Shown: in pieces, positions 44,874 through 55,846 of the stretch
Numbering within the stretch: position 1 is the first letter of the stretch
How the letters are laid out: each line of letters starts with the position of its first letter
Assembly: GCF_023223525.1 (NCBI RefSeq)
Contig: NZ_JALPRX010000008.1
Coordinates: forward strand, 1 to 64,000
Source: Roseomonas acroporae
Lineage (GTDB): Bacteria > Pseudomonadota > Alphaproteobacteria > Acetobacterales > Acetobacteraceae
Direction of reading: 5' to 3'
Length of the DNA stretch: 64,000 nt
Program-made: the position numbers and the translations under genes
The notes under the pieces: model-generated
The model's database searches: none
Told to the model about the DNA's origin: nothing
The model's input: only the letters and a program-made list of their open reading frames with translations

Positions 44874-44944
44874 GCGCGCAGCATGGCGCCGGGGCCGGCC
44901 GCGTTCCAGGCGCCGCCGCGTGACACCGGGGAGGGAAGGGCGCG

Positions 44945-45622
44945 ATGCTGAATTGGCCGGCGCCGCTGCGGCGTCAGGTGCAGACCCTGCTGGACCAGTT
45001 CCTGCGGGCGCCGGGCAGCGCCTGGATCGGCATCGCCGGCATCGACCGGCTGGGCAGCCCGGGGGTGATCTCCTCGACCATGCGGCTCGGCGGCCGGCTG
45101 GAGACGTTGGGCAGCCGGCCGACCACGCGCGCTTTCGTCTGGGTGCAGGGCACCGAGCCGGAGCTCTGGGTCGATCCGACCGATACGGGCTACCGCGACC
45201 TGTACGACGAATTCGCGCGGGAGCGGCTCGGCCTGCCCGGCCGGCCCCCGGGCGGCGTGTTCAACATCGACCACGTCTTCCCCAAGGCGACGGCGGCGCT
45301 GGACGGGCTGAGCCATGTGCGCGCCATCGCCGTGCCGGCGGATTCCAACCAGGCCGCCGGGCGCACGCTGGAGAAGGCGATGAAGCAGCGGGCGGATTCC
45401 GGCCTCGGCTCGGGCAAGGAGATCCGGCACGCCACCTGGATGAGCATCGGTAAGGCGGCGGGCTTCACCGGCTGGGAATCGCTGCCGGACGGCCGCTCGG
45501 CGGCGGGCAACGCGAAGGTGGTGCAGGCGCTGTTCGCCGACCTTGCCGGCAAGGGCATCACCCCGCCCGCCGGCACGCTGGAGCACGGGCTGACGGCGCA
45601 CACGCTGACCCGGATCGGCTGA
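44945..45622 (+). CDS. Unknown protein with an HNH-like motif
   Basis: A 225-residue protein I do not recognise. The segment [20 protein letters not shown] followed by [16 protein letters not shown] resembles the DHxxP-x(n)-N core of HNH nucleases, but a second conserved histidine is not evident. The N-terminal part is a helical start ([19 protein letters not shown]) and a GxG-rich segment. No signal peptide is visible. GGAGGGAAGG precedes ATG 44945. Its neighbours give no clue; it is divergent from hutH and convergent with the L,D-transpeptidase. Confidence 0.65.
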   Translation: MLNWPAPLRRQVQTLLDQFLRAPGSAWIGIAGIDRLGSPGVISSTMRLGGRLETLGSRPTTRAFVWVQGTEPELWVDPTDTGYRDLYDEFARERLGLPGRPPGGVFNIDHVFPKATAALDGLSHVRAIAVPADSNQAAGRTLEKAMKQRADSGLGSGKEIRHATWMSIGKAAGFTGWESLPDGRSAAGNAKVVQALFADLAGKGITPPAGTLEHGLTAHTLTRIG

Positions 45623-45680
45623 GCCGAGCCCACCCGGACCGCTCGGGCCTGCGTCGATGGGGCGAGGCCTTGAGCCGAAC

Positions 45681-45768
45681 GGGGTTTCCGAAGGGGCTTC
45701 GCCCCTTGGCGGGAGGGGGGCAGGGGAGGGCGGCGCCCTCCCCGCCTGGGTCCGGGGCGGCGCCCCGG
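45681..45768. repeat. GC-rich hairpin repeat (family C) between convergent genes
   Basis: Hairpins CCGAAGGGGCTTCGCCCCTTGG and GGGGCGGCGCCCC (each with close inverted arms) occupy the 162-base gap between the unknown gene and the transpeptidase. The units match those at 9.9 and 43.2 kb. Confidence 0.8.
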
Positions 45769-45784
45769 CTGGATGCCGCCCGGA

Positions 45785-46714
45785 TCAGAGCGGGTTGTCC
45801 TCCGTCTCCGGCGGCGCCGCGTTCGGGTCCATCGCGTCCGTCGGCAGCGGCCGGGAGACGCGCCGGTAGGAGGCGCGCCGGACGCCGGGCTGGTCGTAGC
45901 CGTAGGGGTCGGCGTGCAGCACGGTGCGGCCGGCGGCGTTGGGCCAGGCGGTGAGGTAGGCGAGCGCCACCTGCGCCTCCTGCGGCGGCACCTGCTCGAT
46001 GGTGCGGCCGGTGGCGACGGTGGCGCGCACCGCGGCCGGGGTGGTGCCGAGCAGCCAGGCGGCGAGGTCGAAGACGCGCTCCACCCGCACGCAGCCATGC
46101 GACAGGGTGCGGCCGCCACGCCCGAACAGCTCGGGGTTGCTGGTGCCGTGCAGGAAGATGCCGTTGGAATCGTACAGCCCGATCCGCAGCGGGCCGAGCG
46201 GGTTGCGCGGCCCCGGCGGCTGGATCAGCCGGCCGTTGACGACGCGGTAGTCGCGCAGCGCCGCGCCGCGGATCTCGTGCTGGATGCTGGCCGGCACGTA
46301 CCAGGGCGGGTTGGCGCGCACGCCGGTGACGAAGGTGGCGAGCTGCGGGGTGCGGGTCTTCTCGGCGCCGACGATCACGCGCGAGCGCAGCGCCTCGCGC
46401 CCCTCCTCGTAGGCGATGACCTCGGCGGCGGCGATGTTCACGATGATGTGACGACCGGTGGTCAGGTCGACGCCGAGGTCGGCCAGGCGCTCCAGGGTCC
46501 GGTCCATGGCCAGCATGCCGCGCCGGTTGGCGGCCGGGATCACCGCGCGGGCCTGGCGGAGCAGCGCGCAGGCATCCGTCGCCGCGCCCTCCACCGGCGG
46601 CGGCGCCGCGCCGAAGGCCTGGGCCGCCGCCGGCCGTGGCTGAAGCAGCGTGGCAGCGAAGGGCGCCAGCGCGTTGGCAAGGATCAGGTTGCGGGCAAAG
46701 GAGCGTCGGTTCAT
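45785..46714 (-). CDS. L,D-transpeptidase (YkuD domain), secreted
   Basis: Periplasmic peptidoglycan cross-linking or lipoprotein-anchoring enzyme of 309 residues. The signal is Tat-like: MNRRSFARNLILANALAPFA, with two arginines. The YkuD catalytic motif is HG at 189-190 and SHGCVRV at 205-211, with Cys208 as nucleophile. ADP-like substrate-binding segments include YVPASIQHEI and NPLGPLRIGLYD. ATG 46714 is chosen; the same frame also starts at 46720 (MVMNRR). Confidence 0.92.
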   Translation of the reverse strand: MNRRSFARNLILANALAPFAATLLQPRPAAAQAFGAAPPPVEGAATDACALLRQARAVIPAANRRGMLAMDRTLERLADLGVDLTTGRHIIVNIAAAEVIAYEEGREALRSRVIVGAEKTRTPQLATFVTGVRANPPWYVPASIQHEIRGAALRDYRVVNGRLIQPPGPRNPLGPLRIGLYDSNGIFLHGTSNPELFGRGGRTLSHGCVRVERVFDLAAWLLGTTPAAVRATVATGRTIEQVPPQEAQVALAYLTAWPNAAGRTVLHADPYGYDQPGVRRASYRRVSRPLPTDAMDPNAAPPETEDNPL

Positions 46715-46949
46715 GACCATCCAGGCGCGCCGGGGGGCTGTTGCGTGCCCAGCATGATACCAAACGGCCGACCAAAAGTATCCGCCGACGGCGCGCGAGC
46801 GGCGTGCGTCCGGCGGCGTGGGCTCGGGAGACGGGAACGGCCCGCGGCGGCCCGATGCGGGGGATGCGGCCGGCGGGTCGCGGCAGGGGCTCGCGGAACG
46901 CCGGCATGCCCGCTTGCGCCGTGGCCCCGCCGTGGCGATCTGCTGCGGC

Positions 46950-48494
46950 ATGTCAGCATCCCAGGCCATGCCCCCCCGGCCAGAAGCGACCGCCCCGGAC
47001 GCACCGGGTCTCCACCTGCCCTTCGACAACAGCTATGCCCGGCTGCCGGAGCGCTTCCACGCCCGGCTGGACCCGACCCCGGTCGCCGCGCCGTGCCTGC
47101 TGCGGCTGAACGCCGCGCTGGCGGAACGGCTCGGGCTGGACCCGGCGGCGCTGGCCGGTCCCGAGGGCGTGGCGATGCTGGCGGGCAACCGCGTGCCGGC
47201 GGGGGCGGCGCCGATCGCGCTCGCCTATGCCGGGCACCAGTTCGGCGGCTTCGTGCCGCAGCTCGGCGACGGGCGCGCCATCCTGCTCGGCGAGGTGGTG
47301 GCGCCGGACGGGGCGCGGCGGGACCTCCAGCTCAAGGGCTCGGGCCGCACGCCCTTCTCGCGCCGGGGCGACGGGCGCGCGGCGCTCGGGCCGGTGCTGC
47401 GCGAGTACCTGGTCAGCGAGGCGATGGCGGCGCTCGGCGTGCCCACCACGCGCGCGCTGGCCGCCGTCGCCACCGGTGAGCTGGTGCCGCGCGAGCGGGC
47501 GATGCCGGGCGCGGTGCTGACCCGCGTCGCCGCCAGCCACATCCGCGTCGGCACCTTCCAGTTCTTCGCGGTGCGCGAGGACATCGAGGCGCTGCGCCTG
47601 CTGGCCGATCACGCCATCGCCCGGCACTACCCGGAGATCGCGGGCGCCGAGCGGCCCTACATCGCCTTCCTGCGCGCCGTGGTGGCGCGGCAGGCGGCGC
47701 TGGTGGCGCGCTGGATGCACCTCGGCTTCATCCACGGGGTGATGAACACCGACAACACCGCGATCTCCGGCGAGACGATCGACTACGGTCCCTGCGCCTT
47801 CATGGACGCCTATGACCCGGCGACGGTGTTCAGCTCGATCGACGCCTATGGCCGCTACGCCTACGGCAACCAGCCCGCGATCGCGCAGTGGAACCTCGCG
47901 CGGCTGGCCGAGGCGCTGCTGCCGATCCTGCTGCCGGAGAACGGGCCAGGGAACGGTGAGGCGACGCTGGAGGCGGCGCGCGCGGCGGTCGGCGGCTTCG
48001 CCGAGGAGTACGAGGCCGCCTGGCTGGACGGGGCGCGGCGCAAGCTCGGCCTCGCCACGGCCGGGGAGGGCGACGAGGTGCTGGCGCGGGACCTGCTGGC
48101 GCGCATGGCGGCGAACGGCGCCGACTTCACCGCCACCTTCCGCCGGCTGGGCGGGGCGGCCGTCTCGGCCGAGGGCGACGCCGCGGTGCGGGCGCTGTTC
48201 GCGGATCCCGACGCCTACGACGAATGGGCGGCGGCGTGGCGGCGGCGGCTGGCGGCGGAGCCGGGCGAGCCGGCGGCGCGCCGCGCGGCGATGGAGGCGG
48301 CGAGCCCGGCCTACATCCCGCGCAACCATCTGGTGGAGGCGGCGCTGTCGGCGGCGGAGGAGGGCGATCTCGGCCCGTTCGACGAGCTGCTGGCGGTGCT
48401 CTCGCGCCCCTACGAGGCGCAGCCGGGGCGCGAGCGCTACGCGGCGCCGCCCGGCCCGCCGGCGCAGCCCTACATGACCTTCTGCGGCACCTGA
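46950..48494 (+). CDS. selO: Protein adenylyltransferase SelO (YdiU)
   Basis: Pseudokinase-fold AMPylator that modifies Ser/Thr/Tyr on metabolic proteins. The 514-residue protein has [79 protein letters not shown] and [10 protein letters not shown]. The C terminus FCGT has the cysteine three residues before the end that replaces selenocysteine of other members. ATG 46950 or 46968; no strong ribosome site decides. Confidence 0.93.
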   Translation: MSASQAMPPRPEATAPDAPGLHLPFDNSYARLPERFHARLDPTPVAAPCLLRLNAALAERLGLDPAALAGPEGVAMLAGNRVPAGAAPIALAYAGHQFGGFVPQLGDGRAILLGEVVAPDGARRDLQLKGSGRTPFSRRGDGRAALGPVLREYLVSEAMAALGVPTTRALAAVATGELVPRERAMPGAVLTRVAASHIRVGTFQFFAVREDIEALRLLADHAIARHYPEIAGAERPYIAFLRAVVARQAALVARWMHLGFIHGVMNTDNTAISGETIDYGPCAFMDAYDPATVFSSIDAYGRYAYGNQPAIAQWNLARLAEALLPILLPENGPGNGEATLEAARAAVGGFAEEYEAAWLDGARRKLGLATAGEGDEVLARDLLARMAANGADFTATFRRLGGAAVSAEGDAAVRALFADPDAYDEWAAAWRRRLAAEPGEPAARRAAMEAASPAYIPRNHLVEAALSAAEEGDLGPFDELLAVLSRPYEAQPGRERYAAPPGPPAQPYMTFCGT

Positions 48495-48623
48495 GCCGGG
48501 CCGCGTCCGCCGCACGCAACCGCGCCGCCTGGTCCGGGGCGTCCCGCGCGCGGCGGCGGCGCGGTTGCGCGCGGCGGCGGATTCCGCTTGCATCCGATGC
48601 AAGAACGTATCGGGAGGAAGCGC

Positions 48624-50243
48624 ATGCGCCGCCACATCCTGCGGCTCGCCGCCCTGCTGCTGCTCGGCGCCGGCCACCTGTCCTGGCCAGGGTCCTGGCT
48701 AGGACCCTGGGCCGGGCGCGAGGCCGCCGCCCAGACGCGCGGGGGCGGCGACGTGCTGCGGGTGAAGCTGTTCGGCGACCTGCGCACGATCGACCCGTTC
48801 AGCAGCCCCGAGTACATGGCGCGCAACCATGGCTACATGGTCTACGACACGCTGTTCGCGCTGGACTCGCAGCTCCGCCCGCGGCCGCAGATGGTGGATC
48901 GCTGGGAGGTCTCGGCGGACGGGCTGAGCTGGACCTTCGTGCTGCGCGACGGGCTGCGCTTCCACGACGGCGCGCCGGTCACCGCCGGGGACGTGATCGC
49001 CAGCCTGCGCCGCTGGGCGGTGCGCGACGGGCTCGGGCAACAGATCATGGCACGCGCCACGGCGCTGGAGGCGGCGGATGCGCGCACCGTGCGCCTCGTG
49101 CTGCGCCAGCCCTTCGGGCTGATGCTGGAGGCGCTGGCCAAGCCCTCCGGCCAGCCGCTCTTCATCATGCCCGCGCGCGTCGCGGCGACGCCGGCCGAGC
49201 GGCAGATCACCGATCCCACCGGCTCCGGCCCCTTCATGCTGCGGCGCGAGGACTGGCGCATCGGCGACCGCGTGACCTATCGCCGCAACCCGGACTACGT
49301 GCCGCGCGCCGAGCCGCCGGACGGGCTCGCGGGCGGCAAGCGCGCGGGCGTCGAGCGCGTGGAATGGGTGTTCCTGCCGGACGCGCAGACCGCGCTCAAC
49401 GCGCTGGTGACGGGCGAGATCGACCTCTACGAGGAATTGCCGCCCGACCTGTTCCCGGTGGTGCGGCGCGCCCGCAACCTGCGCCTCGGCCCGCAGGACA
49501 ATGTCGGCGTGCAGCCGATCTTCCGCATGAACCAGGCGCAGCCGCCCTTCGACAACCCGCGCCTGCGGCAGGCGATGCGCCACCTGGTCGATCCGGCGCG
49601 CTTCCTGCCGGCCTACCTGAACGACCCCGCGCTGTGGCAGGACTGCCGCTCCTTCTACGTGTGCAGCAGCCGCTACCGCACCGAGGCGGGCTGGGTGCGG
49701 CCGGATCTCGCCGAGGCACGCCGCCTCGTCGCCGCCTCGGGCTATGACGGCACGCCGGTGGTGGTGCTGGACGCGCAGGATTCCACCGTCTCCCACACCT
49801 TCGCCCTGGTGGCGGCGGATCTGCTGCAGCAGGCGGGGCTGCGCGTGGAGGTGCAGGCGATGGACTGGGCGACGCTGGTGCAGCGCCGCCTCTCGCGCAA
49901 CCCGCCGGGGCAGGGCGGCTGGGGGCTGTTCGTCTCGGCGCCCTCGGGGCTGGATGCGATGGACCCGGCGGGGCACAACGCGATGCGCTCGGCCTGCGAG
50001 CGCACCGGCCTGCCCGGCTGGCCCTGCGACGCGGAGATGGAGCGCCTGCGCGACGCCTATCTCGCGGCGCCGGACGCGGGCGGCCGCGCCGAGGTGGCCG
50101 CCGCCTACCATGCCCGCGCGCTGGAGACGGTGCCCTACATGCCGCTCGGCCAGTTCAGCCTGGTGCGCGGCTACTCGGCGCGGCTGCGCGGCATCCTGGA
50201 CGCGCCGGTGCCGGTGTACTGGAACATCTCCAAGGGGGAGTGA
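48624..50243 (+). CDS. Peptide/nickel-type ABC transporter substrate-binding protein
   Basis: Periplasmic solute-binding protein of the SBP_bac_5 family, 539 residues. The signal peptide (LRLAALLLLGAGHL) extends to about residue 37. Family features: LFGDLRTIDPFSSPEY, SWTFVLRDGLRFHDGAPVTAGDVIAS, TGSGPFMLRRE, and the C-terminal YWNISKGE. No permease or ATPase genes lie next to it, so it is an orphan. GGGAGGAAGCGC precedes the start. The ligand is unknown. Confidence 0.9.
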   Translation: MRRHILRLAALLLLGAGHLSWPGSWLGPWAGREAAAQTRGGGDVLRVKLFGDLRTIDPFSSPEYMARNHGYMVYDTLFALDSQLRPRPQMVDRWEVSADGLSWTFVLRDGLRFHDGAPVTAGDVIASLRRWAVRDGLGQQIMARATALEAADARTVRLVLRQPFGLMLEALAKPSGQPLFIMPARVAATPAERQITDPTGSGPFMLRREDWRIGDRVTYRRNPDYVPRAEPPDGLAGGKRAGVERVEWVFLPDAQTALNALVTGEIDLYEELPPDLFPVVRRARNLRLGPQDNVGVQPIFRMNQAQPPFDNPRLRQAMRHLVDPARFLPAYLNDPALWQDCRSFYVCSSRYRTEAGWVRPDLAEARRLVAASGYDGTPVVVLDAQDSTVSHTFALVAADLLQQAGLRVEVQAMDWATLVQRRLSRNPPGQGGWGLFVSAPSGLDAMDPAGHNAMRSACERTGLPGWPCDAEMERLRDAYLAAPDAGGRAEVAAAYHARALETVPYMPLGQFSLVRGYSARLRGILDAPVPVYWNISKGE

Positions 50244-50326
50244 ACCGGCGGCGTTCGCGGGCCCGTCGCGACCGTGCCGGCCCGGTGCCCCGATGGTTCA
50301 GGCACCGGGACGCCGGACCAGCGATA

Positions 50327-50380
50327 GGGGGTGCAGGAGGGCAAGGCCCTCCTGCCGGGGGCCGGGGCGGCGCCCCGGCG
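50327..50380. repeat. GC-rich hairpin repeat (family C) between convergent genes
   Basis: Hairpins GCAGGAGGGCAAGGCCCTCCTGC and CCGGGGCGGCGCCCCGG (arms described, loops short) fill the gap between the substrate-binding protein and the aminotransferase. Confidence 0.75.
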
Positions 50381-50384
50381 GCGG

Positions 50385-51593
50385 TCAGCCCGCCGCCGCC
50401 ATCGGCCCGCGCGCCTTCCAGGCGGCGAGCCGCGCCAGCGCCTCGTCCAGCACCGCGTCGCTCTTGCAGAAGGCGAAGCGGGCGAAGTGGGTCGGCACGG
50501 GCCCGTTCGCGGCCGGGCTGTCCTCGGGCCCCGCGTAGAAGGCCGAGACGGGGATGGCGGTGACGCCGGCCGCCTCGGTGATGTGGCGGCAGAAGGCCAC
50601 GTCGTCGCCGGCGAAGCCGAGAGGGCGGAAATCGGTGGTGACGAAGTAGCTGCCCATGGTCGGCAGCACGCCGAAGCCGAGCGCCGCGAGGCCCGCCGCC
50701 AGCCGGTCGCGCTTGCCCTGGAGCGAGGCGGCGAGGCCGTCGAAGTAGTCGTCGCCCTTGGCCAGCCCCACCGCCACGGCCCGCTGCAGGTTGGGGGCGG
50801 TGGTGAAGGTCAGGTTCTGGTGCGCCTTGGCGAGGTTGGGGCCGAGCGAGCGGTCGGCGGTGATGTAGCCGACCTTCCAGCCGGTCAGGCTGAAGGTCTT
50901 GCCGGCCGAGCCGATGCGCATGCAGTGCTCGCGCATCCCGGGCAGCGTCATCAGCGGGATGTGCTTCCAGCCGTCGAAGGTCAGGTGCTCGTACACCTCG
51001 TCGCAGATGGCGTAGGCGCCGTGGCGCCTGACGAGGTCGGCGATGAAGGCGAGCTCGGCGGCGGTGAACACCTTGCCGGCCGGGTTCATCGGCGAGTTGA
51101 GCAGGATCGCCTTGGTCTTCGGCCCGAAGGCGGCGGCCAGCGCCTCGCGCGGCAGCTCCCAGCGCGGCGGCGAGAGGCGCACGAGGCGCGGCACGGCGCC
51201 GAGCAGCTTCACCACCGGCAGGTAGGTGTCGTAGAGCGGCTCGATCAGCACCACCTCGTCGCCCGGGTTCAGCACCGCCATCAGGCAGGCGGTGATCGCC
51301 TCGGTGGCGCCGGAGGTGACGACCACCTCGGCGGCGGGGTCGATCTCCAGCCCGTAGAAGCGGCGGTTGGCGTCGGCCACGGCCTGGCGCAGCTCGGGCA
51401 GGCCGGTCAGCGGCGGGTACTGGTTGCGGCCATCGAGCAGGGCGGCGGCGGCGGCCTCGACCACGTCGCGCGGCCCCTCGTAGTCCGGGAAGCCCTGGCC
51501 GAGGTTGATCGAGCGCTTCTCGGCGGCCAGCGCGCTCATGACCGTGAAGATCGTCGTCCCCGTGGCGGACAGGAGCGCGTTCTGCGGCTGCAT
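50385..51593 (-). CDS. PLP-dependent aminotransferase (class I/II, KAT/YbdL-like)
   Basis: Aminotransferase of 402 residues, probably a methionine/kynurenine-type. Motifs: LGQGFPDYEGPRDVVEAA, GATEAITACLMA, LLNSPMNPAGKVF (the usual NxPxNPTG with Met and Ala variants), CDEVYEHLTFDG, and the Schiff-base lysine in SAGKTFSLTGWKVGY. The start at 51593 (MQPQNALLSATGTTIF) fits family lengths. A longer frame from 51629 would add a 12-residue QPxx repeat from a 12-bp array that overlaps both possible starts. Confidence 0.87.
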   Translation of the reverse strand: MQPQNALLSATGTTIFTVMSALAAEKRSINLGQGFPDYEGPRDVVEAAAAALLDGRNQYPPLTGLPELRQAVADANRRFYGLEIDPAAEVVVTSGATEAITACLMAVLNPGDEVVLIEPLYDTYLPVVKLLGAVPRLVRLSPPRWELPREALAAAFGPKTKAILLNSPMNPAGKVFTAAELAFIADLVRRHGAYAICDEVYEHLTFDGWKHIPLMTLPGMREHCMRIGSAGKTFSLTGWKVGYITADRSLGPNLAKAHQNLTFTTAPNLQRAVAVGLAKGDDYFDGLAASLQGKRDRLAAGLAALGFGVLPTMGSYFVTTDFRPLGFAGDDVAFCRHITEAAGVTAIPVSAFYAGPEDSPAANGPVPTHFARFAFCKSDAVLDEALARLAAWKARGPMAAAG

Positions 51594-51633
51594 GGGGGGC
51601 TGCCGGGAGGGCTGCCAGGAGGGCTGCATGAGT
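51586..51633. repeat. 12-bp array at the start of the aminotransferase gene
   Basis: Four 12-bp units (GGCTGCATGGGG, GGCTGCCGGGAG, GGCTGCCAGGAG, GGCTGCATGAGT). Read on the minus strand in frame they give QPSW-QPSR-QPPM-type tetrapeptides. It is uncertain whether they are translated. Confidence 0.7.
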
Positions 51634-51855
51634 GGCCGGCCTTTGCGGTGGTGGGCGCCGTCCGGGCGCGGCGGGTCGTCCCGTTCGTGCCGCTTCCCCG
51701 GTCCGGGTTTGCCCCTATTTGGCCGGCCCCGGCCCGGGCCGCAAGCGGCGCCACCGGCGGGTGCCGCGGCGGGCACCCTGTCGGGCGTCCGAATATGCGG
51801 CCGGCCCGTGCGCGCCGCCGATGCCCGTCGGCCCAGGAGAGAGGCCTGGGGGCGG

Positions 51856-52598
<743 letters not shown>

Positions 52599-53152
52599 CC
52601 ACGCCGGCCGGAAGGCACGCGGCGGCCCGACCGTGTGGACCGGCCGTGCGGCCCGCGAGGGTTGCCGGGCCTCCGCCGGGCGGACCGGCGGCGCTCCTCC
52701 GGGGACGGGGCGGGCGCCCGCGCCGGCCTCGTCGCGCGCCGCGCCGGCCGGTTCCGGCGGCGCGTTGACCTTCCCGCCGCCTTGTGGATGGCTACGCCCG
52801 GCCGCCGCCCGAACGGGCGGCCCGGCCGGGGCTTGCAGGACGCTGCCCGATGCTCCCCGACCCAGGCGAGCCGCGGGCGGCGCTTGGGCGCGGGCCGGGT
52901 CGTTCGGCCCGCCGGCGGACTGATCCGGGTGGCGCGAGGCCGGCGCGGCGCCCGGTGACTGGCCAGGGACCGGCGCGCGGAACCTGGCTTCGCCCGACCG
53001 GGCGGGCCGCGCAGCGGACGGATGGCGGCCGGGGGCCGCGCCGCCCGGGGCACGGGCCGCGCGAGGCGTGATCGCGGCAGGCGCCCGAGCGGCGCGCCGC
53101 GGCGCGGACTGCCTATCGACTGATGCAAGACACAGGGGACAGGATCGACACG
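52599..53152. other. Long GC-rich spacer between glnB and glnA
   Basis: No gene, promoter consensus or repeat was recognised in these 554 bases. Open frames on both strands appear to be by-products of GC-rich sequence. Confidence 0.4.
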
Positions 53153-54598
53153 ATGGCGAAGAAGCCTGCAGCACCGTCCGCCGCGCCGAGCAGCGCGGTC
53201 GCCAAGGTCATGGAGATGATCCGGGAGCACAGCGTCGAGTACGTGGACTTCCGCTTCACCGACCCGCGCGGCAAGTGGCAGCACACCGCCCAGCACGTCT
53301 CCACCGTGGACGAGGACAACTTCGTCGACGGCATCATGTTCGACGGCTCCTCGATCGCCGGCTGGAAGGCGATCAACGAGTCCGACATGATCCTGATGCC
53401 GGACGCGACCACGGCGGTGATGGACCCCTTCGCCGCCAAGCCGCAGATGATCCTGATCTGCGACATCATCGAGCCCTCCACCGGCCAGTTCTACGCGCGT
53501 GACCCGCGCGCGACCGCCAAGCTCGCCGCCGCCTACGTCGAGTCCTCGGGCGTGGGCGACACCGTGCTGGTCGGCGCCGAGGCCGAGTTCTTCGTGTTCG
53601 ACAGCGTGCGCTTCGGCACGGGCGGCAATTTCGGCTCCTACTTCCTCGAGAGCATCGAGGGCCCGGGCGCCAACATGAAGGAGTACCCCGAGGGCAACAT
53701 GGGCCACCGCCCCCTCGTCAAGGGTGGCTACTTCCCGGTCCCGCCGGTCGACAGCGAGGTGGATCTCCGCGCCGAGATGCTCTCGACCATGGGCGAGATG
53801 GGCCTGCCCATCGAGAAGCACCACCACGAGGTGGCGCAGTCCCAGCACGAGCTGGGCACCAGGTTCGGCAAGCTGGTCACGATGGCCGACCAGATGCAGA
53901 TCTACAAGTACTGCGTGCACAACGTCGCGCACAGCTACGGCAAGACCGCGACCTTCATGCCGAAGCCGATCTACGGTGACAACGGCTCGGGCATGCACAC
54001 CCATCTTTCCATCTGGAAGGAAGGGAAGCCGATGTTCGCGGGCAACGGCTATGCCGACCTGTCCGAGATGTGCCTCTACGCCATCGGCGGCATCATCAAG
54101 CACGCCAAGGCGGTGAACGCGTTCACCAACCCGTCCACCAACTCCTACAAGCGCCTGATCCCGGGCTTCGAGGCGCCGGTGCTGCTGGCCTACTCGGCCC
54201 GCAACCGCTCCGCCTCCTGCCGCATTCCCTACACGACGAGCCCGAAGGCCAAGCGTGTCGAGGTGCGCTTCCCCGACCCGACGGCGAACCCCTACCTCGC
54301 CTACGCCGCGCTCACCATGGCGGCGATGGACGGCATCAAGAACAAGATCCATCCGGGCGACCCGATGGACAAGGACCTGTACGACCTGCCGCCGGAGGAG
54401 CTGAAGGGCATCCCGACGGTCTGCGGCTCGCTGCGCGAGGCGCTGGGCGCCCTCGAGGCCGACCACCAGTTCCTGCTGGAGGGCGGCGTGTTCTCCGAGG
54501 ACCAGATCGCGAGCTACATCGAGCTGAAGTGGAACGAAGTGTACCGCTTCGAGCACACCCCGCACCCGGTCGAGTTCGAGATGTACTACTCCGCCTGA
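53153..54598 (+). CDS. glnA: Glutamine synthetase, type I
   Basis: ATP-dependent ligation of ammonia to glutamate. The 481-residue protein has [32 protein letters not shown], the metal-binding [24 protein letters not shown] and the adenylylation site Tyr410 in LYDLPPEE. It is about 10 residues longer than the standard 469-471, from an Ala/Pro-rich N terminus ([15 protein letters not shown]). The start at 53153 has GACAGGA upstream; ATG 53123 is possible. Confidence 0.97.
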   Translation: MAKKPAAPSAAPSSAVAKVMEMIREHSVEYVDFRFTDPRGKWQHTAQHVSTVDEDNFVDGIMFDGSSIAGWKAINESDMILMPDATTAVMDPFAAKPQMILICDIIEPSTGQFYARDPRATAKLAAAYVESSGVGDTVLVGAEAEFFVFDSVRFGTGGNFGSYFLESIEGPGANMKEYPEGNMGHRPLVKGGYFPVPPVDSEVDLRAEMLSTMGEMGLPIEKHHHEVAQSQHELGTRFGKLVTMADQMQIYKYCVHNVAHSYGKTATFMPKPIYGDNGSGMHTHLSIWKEGKPMFAGNGYADLSEMCLYAIGGIIKHAKAVNAFTNPSTNSYKRLIPGFEAPVLLAYSARNRSASCRIPYTTSPKAKRVEVRFPDPTANPYLAYAALTMAAMDGIKNKIHPGDPMDKDLYDLPPEELKGIPTVCGSLREALGALEADHQFLLEGGVFSEDQIASYIELKWNEVYRFEHTPHPVEFEMYYSA

Positions 54599-54607
54599 GC
54601 CGGGTTT

Positions 54608-54632
54608 CCGGGCCGCCGGTGCGGCGGCCCGG
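54608..54632 (+). terminator. Hairpin terminator after glnA
   Basis: An 11-bp perfect stem CCGGGCCGCCG-GTG-CGGCGGCCCGG lies nine bases after the glnA stop. It lacks a long T tract. Confidence 0.55.
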
Positions 54633-54739
54633 GCTTCCGGTCCGGATCGGTCCAATGGCCCCGCGCGGAGCGATCCGCGCGGGGCTTTCCGTGCGCGGAG
54701 GGTTTCCGCCGTGCCCGGGTCGGCGCCGGTTCGTGGTTG

Positions 54740-54873
54740 CCGGAGCGGATTCACGCCCCTGGGCGTATCCGCCCTTCGGCGATCCGCTCCGGGCTTCCGG
54801 CAACGCCGCGGCGACGGCGGCCCAGGCAGGGAGCGGCCGGAATGAGCCCGGACCACATGATCCCGGATCATGT
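54740..54873. repeat. B-like hairpin and ACATGATC palindrome in the glnA/dehydrogenase convergent gap
   Basis: CCGGAGCGGAT (54740-54750) pairs with ATCCGCTCCGG (54782-54792), enclosing an inner ACGCCC-CT-GGGCGT hairpin; it resembles the family B elements (GCGGATTCACGCC). About 60 bases on lies the palindrome ACATGATC-CCG-GATCATGT (54855-54873). The gap 54599-54946 otherwise holds no gene. Confidence 0.6.
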
Positions 54874-54946
54874 TGCCGAGGCGGGGGGCGCCGAGGCCCC
54901 GGCGCCCTTCCCCATGGACAGAACGGCGCGCGCGTAGGGCGGGGCG

Positions 54947-55846
54947 TTACCCGCCGCGCGCCCGCACCTCCGTCCCAGCCCAGCCCTCCATCACCCTGAT
55001 CACCGCCGACATGTCCGCCTCGGCGAGCCCCTGCGACGCGGCGAAGGCGTAGAGCCGCGCCACCTGCTCGTTGGCCCACATCGGCACGCCCAGCGCGTGC
55101 GCCTCCGACAGGCCGAGCGCCACGTCCTTCTCCAGGATGGCGAGGCGCGCCCCGAAGTCGAAGCTGCCGGTGAGCACGGCGCGCGGCACGATGTCGGTGG
55201 TGACGAAGCTGCGGCCGGTGCCGGCGTTCAGCACCTCGGCCATGATGGCGGGGTCGAGCCCGGCCCTGGCGCCGTAGACCAGCGCCTCGAAGGTGGTGGC
55301 CATGGTGGCGGCGACGGCCAGGTTGTTCACCAGCTTCATGCTCTGGGCGAGGCCGGGCGTGTCGCCGACGCGGAACACGGTGCGGGCGATGCGCGAGAGC
55401 CAGGGCAGCGCCTGCTCCACCGCCGCCGGCGCGCCGGCCGTCATCACCGCGAGGGCGCCGGCGCGCACCCGGGCCGGGCCGCCGGTGACGGGCGAGTCCA
55501 CGAAGCCGATGCCACGCGCCGCGAGCCGGGCGGCGATGCGCTCCACGGTGGCGCGGCCGATCGTGGACATCTCGACATGGACACGCACCGCCGCGCCTTC
55601 GGCGACCTCGGCCGCGACGGACTCGCTGATCGCGGCCTTCGGCAGGCAGGCGAAGACGCAGGCGGCGGCGTCGGCCACGCCGCGCGGGCCGTCGTGCACC
55701 ACGCAGCCGGCGTCGCGGAAGGGGATGCTGGCGTCGGGGGAGGGATCGAAGACGTGCAGCGTGACGCCCTCGCCGATCAGCCGCTCCGCCATGGGGGCGC
55801 CCATCATCCCGAGGCCGATGAAGCCGATCGCGGCGTTCCCGGACAT
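54947..55846 (-). CDS. NAD(P)-dependent beta-hydroxyacid dehydrogenase (3-hydroxyisobutyrate dehydrogenase-like)
   Basis: Oxidoreductase of 299 residues in the HIBADH/tartronate semialdehyde reductase family. The N-terminal Rossmann motif is GFIGLGMMGAPMAERL; the substrate loop is FVDSPVTGGPARVRAG; the catalytic lysine is in MKLVNNLAVAATMATTFEAL (SMKLVNN), and the C-terminal helix has LEKDVALGLSEAHALGVPMW. GGGAGG lies seven bases before the start. The precise substrate cannot be fixed. Confidence 0.9.
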   Translation of the reverse strand: MSGNAAIGFIGLGMMGAPMAERLIGEGVTLHVFDPSPDASIPFRDAGCVVHDGPRGVADAAACVFACLPKAAISESVAAEVAEGAAVRVHVEMSTIGRATVERIAARLAARGIGFVDSPVTGGPARVRAGALAVMTAGAPAAVEQALPWLSRIARTVFRVGDTPGLAQSMKLVNNLAVAATMATTFEALVYGARAGLDPAIMAEVLNAGTGRSFVTTDIVPRAVLTGSFDFGARLAILEKDVALGLSEAHALGVPMWANEQVARLYAFAASQGLAEADMSAVIRVMEGWAGTEVRARGG

